From Erythrocercus mccallii (lineage: Eukaryota > Chordata > Aves > Passeriformes > Dicruridae): a stretch of DNA of 64,000 nucleotides. Numbering within the stretch: position 1 is the stretch's first letter; every line of letters begins with the position of its first letter. Location: positions 1 to 64,000 of the forward strand of contig VZRG01000268.1 in NCBI GenBank assembly GCA_013397435.1, in the 5' to 3' direction. Shown here in pieces: positions 49,200 through 62,600 of this stretch. Under the pieces are notes generated by a model, which was given only the letters and a program-made list of their open reading frames with translations, was not told the origin of the DNA and did not search any database. The translations under genes and the position numbers were made by a program.

Positions 49200-51510
49200 C
49201 TCTGCTATCGGTCACTTCTACCCCGGCTGAAACACCCCTTATGACTGCGCCTGTCACGTCGTGCACGAAGCCGAAAGGGACCCAATGCGATCCTGGAATC
49301 TCCCCGGCCACTCCGAGAGGGGGTCCCAAGCTTTGCGCTGAGGCATGACCCCATCTCTCCCTCTCTCCGCCCTTCCCGGCCCTGTTTTCCATCCCCTTCC
49401 CACAGCGGTGGCCCCGGGGGCCCAGCGGCAGCCTCGGCAGGCCGACAGACGGACGGTCGGTCTGTCGGTGGCCGCTCCTACCCGGCGCCGCCACCGGAGG
49501 GCGCTCCGGCACCACGAATGGTCCCGGTGCAGCGGGCCCGCGGCGCTGGGGCTCCGGGTCGAGCGGGGCTGCGGCTGGGAGAAATTCGAAGATTTCCCCC
49601 CTCCCTGGTTACCCCTGCTAATCGCCCATCTCTGTTCCACGTCCCGAGTTTGCGCACCCGTTCCGAGGGGACGGTGACAACCCGTATTTTAGGTCGAGGA
49701 GGTCCCGGAGCAGTCTCGTCCGCGATCGTTACAGGGGGTGCCGTTCCTCCCGTGGGTGTGGGAACAGCCCCGCTGCTAGCGCGGGCCCCCCTGGGATGCT
49801 CTGTCTGGGCCCTCGGGAAGAGAAGGGCACGAATATTTCGCCGTGTGACTCTCTGGCACGGCGCGCTGCAGCGGCCGGGACACGTCGGGTGACCCGGGCA
49901 GGCTCCCGAGAGCGAGTGATGAGAGACCCTCTCGGAGCCTATACCCCAGCGGATTACCCTATTTTGGAATGTGAAGCTCCTTTGGAAGGCACAGAATTTC
50001 AGAGATAGGCTACAGGCGCAGATTTTCCTCGGGGTCCTCGGCCCAGGGAGCCGTACGCGCCCCGCCGCAGGCTGCTCCTGGCGCCTGCGGTGCTTTGTGC
50101 GCGAAGTAAAACACCCATGGGGCGGAGGGCTGTCGGCGGGAGTGCATGTTTAATGTATGTATGGATGCATAGCGTTGAAGCCAGACACACCTGAACCGTG
50201 TCACAATGGTTATATCACCTTTGCCCTCAAGGCTCCCGGCCGCGCCAACGGGAGTGCCCGCTCTTCTCTGCAAGACTGTGCCGGCGATCAGCCCGGGCTC
50301 GGGTCCTCCGAGGGGGCGACGGGGGCTGCGTGGAATCTCCCGCCCAGGGACACCCTCCGCGCCGCCGTCCCTCGAAGCCTGCCCGGAGACTCAATTTTTC
50401 CACTGCCCTCCCGTGTCCTCCCCGTTTNNNNNNNNNNNNNNNNNNNNNNNNNNNNNNNNNNNNNNNNNNNNNNNNNNNNNNNNNNNNNNNNNNNNNNNNN
50501 NNNNNNNCCGGGCGCGCTGCCGCCGCGGCTCCCGTCTCATGCCGCAGGAATGCGCGGAGGTATGCGCCAGTTTCCAGAAGTGGATCCCCTTCCTTGCTGG
50601 AGCACAGCAGCGCATATATCACCCGGTGGCAGCAGTCCACCTTCCTTGAAGTTTCGTAACCGCTTACGAGGGTAAATTGAGAGTTGGGAACAGCCCTCTA
50701 TTAAGTAGCAGATTGAGAAGAGGCTCTTCCCACTTGGAGAAGGCAAGTCTTCCCAGACAGACCCCTCGCATCGGGAGCTCCAGTAATCGAGGCGCCTCCT
50801 CTGCGTTCAGTGTTGCCTGCTGCTGCTGCTCCTCCTTCGCCGCTGCTGCTACTTGCTGCTCCCTCCACAAGGTGCCCCCGGAGCTTCATCCTTTATCCTC
50901 CCTTTATCTAGGTCCGACGGCTGTGGCTCCCGCCGCTGCGGACACCGCCGGAGTCACCGCCGGAGGAGCTGTCCCGTCACGGACCCCGGCACCCTGTGGC
51001 CACCCCGGAAGGTCTGTGTGTGCCCGGGCAGGAGGGGGAGTCCCCTGCCCGCCCCACCGCCGACCCCCGTGTCCCGCTCTGTCCGCATGCAGCACGCACG
51101 CAGCCCCTTCCAGTGCACCTTAGGCTGGGCTATCAGCGCCGGGCTGAAAGCTGACACGGGATTAGGAAGGAGCGTGTGTGCGCGCGTTAGGCATGTCAGA
51201 GCCGGCTGCCGGCGTGCGGCCGGGCGGGCGGAGAGGTGCGGGGCAGAGCGCCCGGGGCTACTGGCTGTCAGCCAGGGAAAGGCACGGGGGAGCCTGGCGG
51301 GATGCCGGCCCCGAGCGCTGCTGGCGGACGGGTGCCTGGGCAGAAATGCGGGCAGGGGCGGTGGTGTCCCGGAGACGGAGGCTCCCGGCGGCCGGAGGCT
51401 CCAGGCGGAGCCCGCTGTCAGCGCCCAGCGAGCCTGCAGGCACGCTACCGCTGCGGCTTTGGCAGGAGCTCCCGCTTCCCTCCCTTGTGTGTGGAGCTGC
51501 CGGTGATGCT
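49200..51510 (+). promoter_or_regulatory. COL12A1: COL12A1 CpG island and probable promoter / noncoding first exon
   Basis: About 2.3 kb of very GC- and CpG-rich sequence lies 2.1-4.4 kb upstream of the COL12A1 start codon. The signal-peptide exon begins with a splice acceptor at 53569-53570, so at least one 5' noncoding exon must lie upstream. This island is the obvious place. Candidate donors include TTTATCTAGGTCCGAC near 50910 and CCCGGAAGGTCTGTGTG near 51010. A TATA-like GCATATATCACCC lies at about 50612. The exact start and donor are not determinable here. The long frames within the island on both strands are effects of high GC content. Confidence 0.6.
50428..50507. other. Assembly gap (80 N)
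   Basis: A run of 80 N in the middle of the COL12A1 CpG island. Flanks on both sides are extremely GC-rich, the usual cause of such gaps. The true missing length may differ from 80. Confidence 0.99.
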
Positions 51511-53570
51511 TTCTCCTGCTTCCAGTTTTTTATATCTTTGATAGATAGTGGGCTTTTCCTGCGGTTTTTTTCTTTTTCTGTTTACGTTAGTTTTTTCTTC
51601 TTGAAAATGGTAAATGTCGTGCACTGTGTGGTTTAGAAATGCTCTGGGCTAAACTTTTGTAGATTGAATTAGAGTGAGATACGACTGGCATTGTGAAAGC
51701 TCGGGTCTGACTTTTTCTAAGTGGTCTCTGAAGATCAATGAGAAAACCTTTAGTCGTGACACGAAGTCTGTTGTATCCCTGCTGAGTCAGGAGGTGTCGT
51801 CTGCCACCCCTACATTCGCGAGAAGAAAACAGTGTTTCTAGGTTGGCAAATGAATGCTTTGGCTGAGGTGGTGTATTTCATGAAACAAAAACGTGTATCA
51901 GGAGTGGTAGACCTGCAGCAGTAGAGAATTCCTACATGCCTTTGTGAGATGATTAATTTCTGTTGCTTTTCGAAACGATCAAAAGATGGCAGTCAAAGCT
52001 CGCATAAGATTATCAGGACAAAATGTCCTTTTGCGTTGAATTTGGGCGATCCCTAAACTCACTGCAGGATGCTGTAGATCTGCCCAGGAGCAGCCGTTTC
52101 CCACACAGAGCAGTACTCGATTTTGGAGCTTTCAGACCATTTTAATGCTAACCTTTCTTGTGCTTTCTTGTGTTAGTGTCATTATGGTCAATATTACTCT
52201 TTTTTAGCTGCTGGAACGGCCATTTAGACTGAAACCTTTGCTTAGATTTTCACTGAGCTTTTGGTATTTTCATGTGCAGTAAAGGCATCTGGCTAAGGCA
52301 AATATATACAGCTGCTCAAATGAAGGCTGTTAAACTCAGTGTCAGTAACTGGGAAGTTCCTGGATCTCCGTATTACCACCAAATGTGCCTTGCTGGGTAG
52401 CTCTTTAGATGGTAGAATAATATTGTTTTCCCTTTCAGTTGTTTCTGTGGACTAGTGATTTTTGTATTTTTCTTTTGTTTTGCTCTTGGAACTTTCCTGA
52501 TAAAATCTGTTGCCTAATTGTTTTTGGAATTCTCTTTCCCCCAGCCTAATTATGATATAGGATGCATGTATGACTTTTTTCATACAATTTGCCACTCCCC
52601 TACTTCTTGAGATAGAAAATCAGAAACTAGAAATACTTATATGCATGTGTAGGTTCATATTAGACTTCACTTAGAAAAAGAAATAATTTGGAAGTTTTGC
52701 TGGAGTAATTGACAGTAATTTTACATGACCTAGAGCATATAGTTATGAAGGTATAGCTGCCTGCAATTAAGAACCACTAACTTGGCCTAATCCCACTTAT
52801 TTTGCTAGACAACTTGCAGTAGTTGTAAGACTTATGCCTGTCAGCTTTATATGGTGTATTTTAAATATATTTTCTCTCAGGACATGTAAATGAATTATCA
52901 GATGTTGAAACATCATGGCTAGACAGACGTGTCAAATTTCAGATGTGTGTTACACACACTTCTGTATAACCTATTTCAGACTTTCAAGAAATGAAGAATA
53001 GCACATTTGTGGGCAGAACCCCTTAAAAACGTTTTATTACAGTTTCCAAACTGCCTTGAGACCAGTAAAACAAAGCTAACTAAGTGGTTCAACAGTTATG
53101 AAAAAGGAGCCGATTAAAATCCCAAGCTGAAAGACACATTTAGTTGATCCAAGGCAGGAATGACCTCTGAATTAGCTATCATCACATTCAGCGATGAAGT
53201 CATGGAGCTCCCTTCTGGCTCCTGCCTGTGCGGAGGCACAGATCTTCACTGCGCTTCCCTGATCAAATTAACCCTAACTAGGTCAAAGCTTCATGTGCTT
53301 ACTGTGATTGGACAGGGTTCAGCAACAAAAGACACATTATTGTGAGACGAGACTCTCCAGTTAGTCATACAGATCTTTTGTCGTCTTGGACAACTTTCAA
53401 GTCTAGAGGTTTCAACCTGGTCCCGTGGGTGGGGGTTGGGGATAAGGGAACAAAGTGAAATCCACGGTTTGTCTCTTTTATATTTCATGAATACACCCAC
53501 GCAATCCTTTAATCTACATGTATAATTTCCTTCTCGTTTCTCCCCCTTCCTCCCTTCCCCATCATTGCAG

Positions 53571-53605
53571 ATTCATTCATGTTGTTGTGATCTGAAAGGG
53601 CAGAA
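53571..53605 (+). promoter_or_regulatory. COL12A1: COL12A1 5' UTR segment with short upstream ORF
   Basis: Follows a strong acceptor (CCCTTCCTCCCTTCCCCATCATTGCAG, ending 53570). It includes an upstream ATG at 53579 that opens a three-codon frame ending TGA at 53588-53590, 15 bases before the main ATG. This could modestly lower initiation on the main frame. Confidence 0.6.
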
Positions 53606-56600
53606 ATGAAGACAGCACTGTGCTCGGCAGTCGCTGCTCTGTGTGCAGCCGCCCTCCTCTCCTCCATCGAGGCTGAAGGTAACCTTCTCCTCCCTGCCCT
53701 CTTGCCCCGGTGCCCTGCTGACCAGCAAATCTCCCAATCAGCCTTCAGCTACTGGTTCTCTCCCTCTCTGTTTTTGAGTGTGAATACTTCACCTTCTTTC
53801 TTTCTCTCCTTCAGAGAAATGCCTCTCCTTCCTTGTCCAGCTCCTTCTGTGTTCTGTTTCTCCTGGCTAGTGAGCTGGACCGTAGCTTCCTCTCTCTGTC
53901 CCTCTGGTGTGCTGTCCACACCACCCCACAGACAGGACGTGGGCCAGCTGGTGGGGCCACCCGGGCACAGCACCCCGAGGAGCCCATTGCCACTGGCGGG
54001 CAGCCCGGCGTGGCTGTGGCCATGGCTGTGCCCCCAGGATGGACCAAGGAGGGCTGGTCTCTGGCCTCTTTTAGTAGTGTTGAGAGAGGAAACGGAAAAC
54101 CTACTACTCAACAACCCACAACTTTGAAATAAAATGCTCCAACAGAGTCTGGCTCTCTGCGCCTGTGTGTTTTGTCCAGCCGGGAGCCTCGCCTCTGCCC
54201 CACCGGCCTGCCTCCCCACCGGCCTCCCCTGCTCGGCGGGGCGACCCCTGGCTGAGCTTCGGGGTGGCCGGACCCTCCCTCAGGGACACCTCAACTTCTG
54301 TGGTGGGTCTGACCTGGGGAACATGCCTGGGGAGATGCTGCCAGTGCCATGACATGCATCATGGCCTCTGATGAAGGGAAGGCTGGCCCAGGCCTTGCTG
54401 TGGCAGCTGGGGCCCTAAGGCTCTGGCATGCATGTGGTAGTCACCTCCGAAAAGGCTTTCCTTTTCCTTCTCCTCCTCAGCCCTCGGCACAGTCTCTTTG
54501 GGGACTGAGGCCCCTGGCAGCCCTGGCAGCATCCTGCCTCCAGCTGAAGACATGGGGAGACCCACTTTCATTACCACACTTGCCACAGCGTGGCTCAAAA
54601 GGGCCTGGCCTGGCATTTGCTCCCCAGTGGATTAACAGCAAGTGTGCCCTGTGCCCTCAGTGTGAGCTGCTCGGCTTTTTGGTCATAGTCATGGCATTTC
54701 TGCCAGCGGTGGCTGCCAGGGAAAATAAAAACACTGAACGTCCTGCACTGAAATGACTTGATCTGACCTCCAGGACCTGACTCCATCATAGGTGTAACAC
54801 CCCTGGATTTACTGGAAAAAACAGAAGCTGTCAACTGATAATTCATTTTTTTTGCCTTCCTTTTCTTTCTGTATTGAATGGAAACAAATTCCCTGATCCT
54901 GGCATGCCACAAGCTCCCTCGCCTACACCTGCTCACCTTGGCTGATCTCTTCTAAAAGTATGGGGTATCAGAGATGCCTCTGCAGTGTTTTCACCCCAAG
55001 CCATAGTGCTTGTTTGGAGCATGTAGATGTAAAGTACACTGGCTTTCTGGAAAAAGCCATTTTTGCCAGTAGTGCAACATCTGGTCACCCTAGGAGAGAA
55101 TCAGTCCACTGCCTTCCTCTCATGCTGCGATGCTGGTGGCAAAGGAACCAAAAAAGGTCATTTGAAGTCATTTCAGAGTTGCATTTGAAACGCAGGACTG
55201 CCGTGCTGGAGAAAGTAGAGAAAGTCTATGGTTCTGATGGAGGAAAGGAGTGGATGTGTTTATGCATTCTTCCCCATCTTAGGAGGGAGCTCACTTGGAG
55301 CTGGAGAAATATTGCTGTTATCCTGCACTACAAATGACATGTATGGAGTATGTTATTTCAGAACGTAAGTGAAGGTGTTTTATTTATCTATAGTGTAAAT
55401 TAAACCAGCCTCAGTACTGTTAAAGCAAGCTACAAAAATGTATTCGGAGCAGCACAGTTATAACAGCAAATTTTGACACATATCTGGATGACCTTGATTA
55501 GATGTTGGAGGATGCACTATTGCCAAGAAAAAGAGTGAGTACAGCCTGATCTTGAGAGTTGTAGGGTGGGTCTTGGACAGAACCTACATTACTTTGCATT
55601 CAGAAATGTTTGATAAATAAAACACTTAATTTACAGTAATCATGTTTCTCTGAGAAAATTCTCCTAGCTCCAGAGTTTTGAAGTTAAAGCAGGGAAGTGT
55701 GGGGTAAAAAACTGTGGTGCTGAAAATGGAGTGAGAAATGGTGCTGAAAATGAAAGTTCAAACGAAGGAGTACCTTAGGACTTGTTGTGGTAGGAACTGC
55801 TTTTGTAGAGATTTTTACAGTGAGGTTTTTGTTTGCACTATACTGGTCATTCTTCTACACTGTTTTAATTTTGTGCTGCAAGTTTGCATAGTTTTGTAAA
55901 TTGCATCTTATTTACTTTAGCAAATTATTTACTTATTTATTTACTTATTCTGGTGTCATTGCAACTTAAATCCTGTCTGCTGAACTGACTTTCTCCTGTG
56001 AACATTTGTCCCTTGGTCTTAATTTTCCAAATTTCAGATCACTTTGTGGCAAAGCTATCCTCCCCCACCAGTCAGTCATTCCTGTGTCTCTTTTCTTGGT
56101 CCTTTTTGACTCCCCATGTACCATTCATAGGACATGCATTTTGAATTTTCTTTCCCAAAGCTGTGGGTAGACACTTGATGAGATGAAAAGTGAGAGGACA
56201 ATAAGGGAGAGGGCCATTTAATTTGATGAAAATTCTTGATATGAGGTGGAAAGATGAGAGCAGAGGAAAGAAAAAGCTTAGTTTTATTTTCTGCCCTCCT
56301 TCAGCTTTTATTTTTCAGTCTCCCTTGTGAGCAGATCTGGTATTTATCTGATGCTGCTGTCCATAGATTCCTGAATTTTCCAGTATGAAACTGATTCTTT
56401 ATCAGCATCTCAGCTGCTCTGCTCTCTCTTCATGAGAGCTGTGCTCTTGTCAAGGCAGTGAGCTGCAGTAATGGTGTTAGAGCTTTTCTGCAGAGATACA
56501 GCAGGAGTTTCTAGTTGGGTAGTCACTGTAGGGAGTAAAACCCACATATAGTCTAAATGCACTCATGCCGTTTCACTGGGAAAGTTGTTTGTTTACGGTG

Positions 56601-59600
56601 GTCAAGGAAGCAAATCTGTTTTCATGCTCAGCATTTTTGCACTTTTCTTTTACAGGGAAATTCTTGTTTAATTTTGCAATCCTTCTGATATCTCTCTCCC
56701 AGCTTAAACTCCTTGTGTGTGATTCTATATTTTATACTTTTTTTTGCCTTTTTTAGTCCAGCACAACAATACTCTAGTGCATTCCATGTCTGTCCACATG
56801 TCAGAATTTCTTTCTGTTACAGTATTTTTTCATCTGTGATCACAAAGAGCCAAAGGCTCTTATTTTAGTCATAGTTAAGTCAAGTATGTTGGCATGTGAA
56901 GAATCTATTAATTATAACCTCAAGTTGCTACTGTGATGTTGTCATGGCTTCTGTAGCAAATAATTTTTCTTAATACAGAGAGATTTTCAAAGGCACAGGA
57001 AAGAAATTAGGAAACCATTGGTTTTGTATAACCTAACTGAGCTTCTGAAGGTGCTGACTTTTTAGTTTTTCAGGAATTGGTTCAGATCTAGAAAAGTCTG
57101 TTTTCTAGACTGGAGGTAGGGAAAGAGGGCATCACTGATCCAAGCGTGGAACCTTTATGTTTTGCATAAAAATGTTTGTGTGGTGAAAAATCTGTTTACC
57201 AGGACACCCAATATAGTAAGTGACAAATAATTGCAACACAGCAGTTGCAGAGGATTAGAATTTTTGGCTTATAATAAAGCTGTGCTGGATACATTAATTT
57301 TCATTGACTGAATGATTTAGAGGTGACCTCGGATAGCTGAAACTTTTGAAGCTTTGAAACTGGTTGATAGGACCATTATTTTGTTATCTTTTGATGGCAA
57401 TATCTTCTGAAAGAAACTGTTGATTTCAAAGTTCCTAAATACAGAACCATGTAGATTGACATATGAAATTGCAATTTTTATATTCATTAGGGTGTCTATA
57501 CATCCCTGTTTTTCCTGTTACTAATTAGAAGCAATATATACATACATGCATGTGTAAGTGTATATACACATATATGAACAAACGTAAAATTTGGTAAATA
57601 TTCACACATACAATGTGTATATATATATGCATTATGTTGAGATACCTATGTCTTTATTTGTATAGGTATATAGATTTAAATGATTTATTTTTCAAATTAC
57701 ATTTATAAGCTATGTATCTTCTATTTTGAAGAAATTTCATATACATATATAAAATTTTAAAAATGCAGAGATACAGATGGTAGTGTTTCTGTGTTGTGAC
57801 TGGCAATGAATATCTAACAAGTCTGAGATGCTGCCCTTTTGAGAAGCTCCTCTTTACTACATTTCTAGGCTGTAGCACATTCTTTCTCCCAGTCAAATTG
57901 ACAATGCAGACTTCAGAGGAGCTTAACTGGGGTCATCATCTAGTTAGTTGTTCCAAATTCTTGCCATTTCTGAAAAAAAATTAGTAAATTAAGAGTTTTG
58001 GCACCTTCCAGCCTCAGCAGGCCTTATCGCTGGGATGTCAAGGCTGAGCTTACTCTTCAGCTTCTGTAGACTGTATGTTATTTTAACATGGGCTAACACG
58101 TTCTTTTACACGCTAATTATAGTGTGTCCTTTCCAGTGATGGAATCACAAAATACATTTCACATAGGGATTGTGGATGGCAGTTACTTCCAAGTTATATC
58201 ACTTTTAAATCTGATTCTTGATATTCCAGTCATACTTTATTTCTGTCTTGTTAAGGCATTCATTGGGATCCTTTAGCAGTTGCATTGTGTTATCTGAAAA
58301 AGCTGTAAAACTTTTATATTACCTGTGAAGTAATACAAGCTAATATAAGACATATAAGACCTGCACAGCATGAGAAAGATGCTTTGCTCTCTCTTTTTTT
58401 TCCCTTTGTTTCAGAAATTATACCCTTATTACATGTGCATATAACATAAGAACTGGCAATATTTTAAGTATATTATGTCTGGGTTTTTTTTTGTTTTGTG
58501 GTGCATAATATAGAAGATCCAGTTAAGGAAATTATCATAACACAGTTCTAAGAGTGGTCAAAATTAATGCTGTTGAAACATGATTGTTGTACAGGAGGAT
58601 ATGTTTTTACTACTCTAGAAACCCCCAGGGGACCCATACATTTCTGTGCATCAGCAGTTGGATCAATGTATGAAGGCAATACTACAACACCATGACATGT
58701 TATGATCATGATCCTGTACCTTGGCAAGTCAGTGAGAGGTTTGGCATTGATTTTGATGGACACAGGATCAGCAGTGTCACTACACTAAGAATAGGTGCAA
58801 CTTCACTGCTGCAAGTAGCCTGATATCAAGACTGCTTGCTGGAGTTAAGCTGCACTGTAAGATTTGTTGAGTGAAATTTTAAGGTTTGTCCCTGTAAAGG
58901 GTCAAACTCCTACTACAAGGGACTTTTTTTTCTAGAACTCTGGTTTGATTCAGTATTGCAGATATATTATTTTTCCACTGGTGAATTCCCTTCTGGAAGA
59001 AGAATTTTAATGAGATGGAGTATTGCCCTATTATTATCACAATAAGGTTTTTATCATCTAAACATTTTTCTGACCTTCAGATCAGCTCACTACTCTCAGT
59101 CATATGACCATGGTTTGGTCACAGCTGGTTTCACTTGGGTGAAATCTGACCCCTGTGAAGGTCCATGGATGTTTTGGAGATTCTGTTTCAGTATCAAAAG
59201 CTCACAGGCCATCTGGAAGACATTTTGATGACATTGGATCCAAATGGCTTATTTTTTTCACTCAAGCAAGATTTTTCGATTTCTAAGGGAGAAGTATTCA
59301 GTGCTTGAGTTTGATAAACCAGCCATAGGCTGAGAATGAATGGATTTAAAGTACAGCAATGAAGATGGTTATTAGGTCTCAGAAATAACTATGATGATAA
59401 AGGCAGTGAGGTTTTGGAGTAATTTCTGTGGGAAGCTGTCAATTTTGACAATAATGGAGGTCTTTGAGAATGATCTGAGAAAACATGTCAGGAATGCCAC
59501 AGGGTAGCCAATTTTGTCTTGACCATGGGATGGACAAGGGGACTTTCAAGTTCCCCTGCAGTGCCATTGTTCTATGATCACCTGGATGAATGGATACATC

Positions 59601-62600
59601 ACTCATGTGTCAATATACTCTTCTTGTTGCCTGCCAAGATCCACATTGGAATTTTTATAAAATGGAATAAAATCCTTTAAAATGCTAAAGACTTTTCCTC
59701 ACAGTCAGCTTTTTCAGTTTATCTGGAATCCGGTCATTTGGATATCAACAAGTTGGGCTGCTGCTGTCCTTCAGCAGTTAAAGCCTAAAGTCTCTGCTGC
59801 AACATGCCAATTTACTTGCAAGGTTGGTGGTGCTATTTTTTCCATGTACTGAATTTTTTTTAAAAGCATGCTCAGGTCAGTTGTCTCTGCCTTTGCATTA
59901 AATTTGTCCTGAGCCATTGCTACTGAAACAATATTTTATAATGATATTCTTGTCATCTAAATGTATTTTACTATTAACACATGTTGCATGATTTTGATAC
60001 TAAGTAACTACCCTGCCATCTCTAGCATTGTGATACTCATAAAGTGAATGATGAATAAACTGTGCATGCAGGTTAATGGTCTAATCTCACTGCCTGTGTA
60101 TGGACAACAAGAAAAATAACATTTACTTCAGTACTAGTGTTATCTATTGTATCAGTATTATAAAGCCATATTATCCTATGGTCAGGAATTAGAGAAAATT
60201 AAAAGGAAAAAATGCCATTTTTTAAGCTTAGTTTTACTTTTTGTAATTGGACTGTGTATTTTCATAATTAAACATTCTAGCATTTACTGCTTTATCTGCT
60301 TTTAAAATTATATTTCAATCTGGTACGAAATCTGACATATGATGGAGATCTTCTATGAAACAGAAGATCTATCTTTTAAAAATGCCTGCAAAACTCTCTC
60401 ACTAGTAGTTAAGGAAAGTATGGCTGGATCTAATCTTACTTCGTAGACCTATTTAAACAATAATATATAATACACCTACCATGCACTGACAGTGAGTCAG
60501 TTAAATACTGCATGAATAAGCATGACAATTTTACAAAGAGAATATCATTATAAAATATTTATGAAGCGTCTTTGTGTAATGAACCTTGTACATGGAGGCT
60601 TTGTCCATTGTGGGAAGCTAAAAAACCAATAATCAACATTTCATTTACATATGCATGATGCTGCAAATTAGCGTGTGTAAACTCTTTCTGTACTGTTCAG
60701 TTACTTCTGTCATCAACTCCTACAAGTTTTATTTGCAGTCATTTGTTCAGTCCACTGGTGCCCTCTTTGCCATTTTCTATAAATTCTGTAAAATAAATGT
60801 CCTTAAATATATTTTGATGTTGTCTTTTCATAATTAACCATTGTGTTGTTTGGAACCATACTGGCATTTTATGTTAAAATGCCACTATTAGTATGGGTAC
60901 ACCTGCTGCAAAGGGAACATGAAAACGATAGTTTACACCTTTGGAATTGCATGGAAATTTGGTGTAAACAGGTAAAATTTTATTTTTTGAGAACTTCGCA
61001 TCAGCTCAAATATTTTGGCAAATTGCAACCAATTACTAATGCCAGCTATTATTCCCTTAGTTCCTGAATCCCTTGTTGCTATATGCAAAGTATGTCACTT
61101 TAGTGACTTCTATGAACAAAGGGGTGGAGTTCTCCCTATTTTGTAATATAATGATGCATCAGTGTATCATTATTGCTGATATACATTTTGCATGTATATT
61201 CATATCTAGACTCTTAACAGAAATTGTTTTACTGAACATTCAATACCCAATCTTTTCCTGTATTCTTTAAATTGTTTCTTTTCTCTGCCAAGTTTCTAGA
61301 TTCAGTGAAATTGATAAGAAATATCATATGCAGAGACTATATTAAAAAAGCTGATCAATTCTTTGAGGTTTAATTAAGAAGAATACTGTGTTCTCCACAT
61401 CCTAAATGATCTCATGATATTGTAAGCAGGTTGTGATTTGGCATGCTTGTACGGATTGCACCCAGCATGTAAAAAAGTTTCCTTTAATTGTTATGTGAAA
61501 TGTTTGCATATGTGGTGATTATCTGTGAACTCATTGTACTTGTATCCAAATGTGTTTTCTATTGTGCTTGATTTTGCTGGCCATTCTTGAATGTCTTGGC
61601 AACTCAAGAAACATATGTTCTGTGCTGTCTTCTGTAATGCATATACTCTTTGATGTTTTGTCATATTTTGTCAGCTTTTATTTTACTCCTTTTCCAACAA
61701 TATATCTTTATATTTGTTGGAAACAAATTTATGCAAAGACAATTTTAGTAAGCTTTGCTCAAAATTGTTTTATTTATTCATTTGCCTAAACTTGATCAAG
61801 CTTTTAAACATCTACCTGGTATGAATCTTTTGCAGTTAACCCACCATCAGACTTGAATTTTACAATTATAGATGAACATAATGTTCAAATGTCATGGAAA
61901 AGGCCACCAGATGCAATAGTGGGTTACAGAGTAACTGTGGTTCCAACAAATGGTGAGTTCTGTCAAAATTTTTAGTGTGATTACATGTTTTGAAATGTTG
62001 AGTTTATTTTCACCTATATCTAACTTCAGTATGAGAGTAGCTGTTAAAATCTTTTGGAAGATAGTGATCAAGCCTGGGGTACCCTGCTGCCAAGGGTAGC
62101 AGCAAAGGGCATACAGGAAAAATAGTGGTTCTTCCAAGTCAGAGCTACTCTTGCCATAGTGTTTACCATTTTGGGACTGCAAGTAACAAGTTTTGGATGC
62201 CTTTGCTTTGCAGGGAGCAAAACCAAGGTAGAATTGTCACTCTGCTCCTCTTCTATGCTTTCACCTTAAAGTTCAAGAATTGTATTATGTAAGACAGACA
62301 TTATTCTATTTCACTTTGAGAACTAATGGGTGTAAAAGTGATATTGAATCAGAACAGGACATGATTTGTTAGACGATAGTACATTTTGTGTGTGCATTTC
62401 AAGTTTCAAATTTCCTGGAATTTATTAAACACTTCAGCAATTTTATTAACTATAAAAAAAATCACATTACCTTGAAACAAAGTTTCATATTTCAATATTT
62501 ATACTTCATGAAAACAGTGTATCATTCTAAAATTATCATTGGGTTTGAGATAGATTATTTCCTGTTGCATTTTGTTTACAATCAGCTTATCAATATTATT

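Noticed and set aside
49195..51640. Many 100-200 codon frames on both strands
   Set aside because: They are by-products of the COL12A1 CpG island, and several span the N gap. None has recognisable protein content.
53606..54127. 173-codon frame beginning with the COL12A1 signal peptide
   Set aside because: Only the first 24 codons are exon; the rest is intron read-through after the GTAACC donor at 53679.
57530..57640. AT/TG-alternating tract as a structured RNA or origin
   Set aside because: Ordinary imperfect microsatellite-like sequence in an intron, with no stable unique fold evident by eye.
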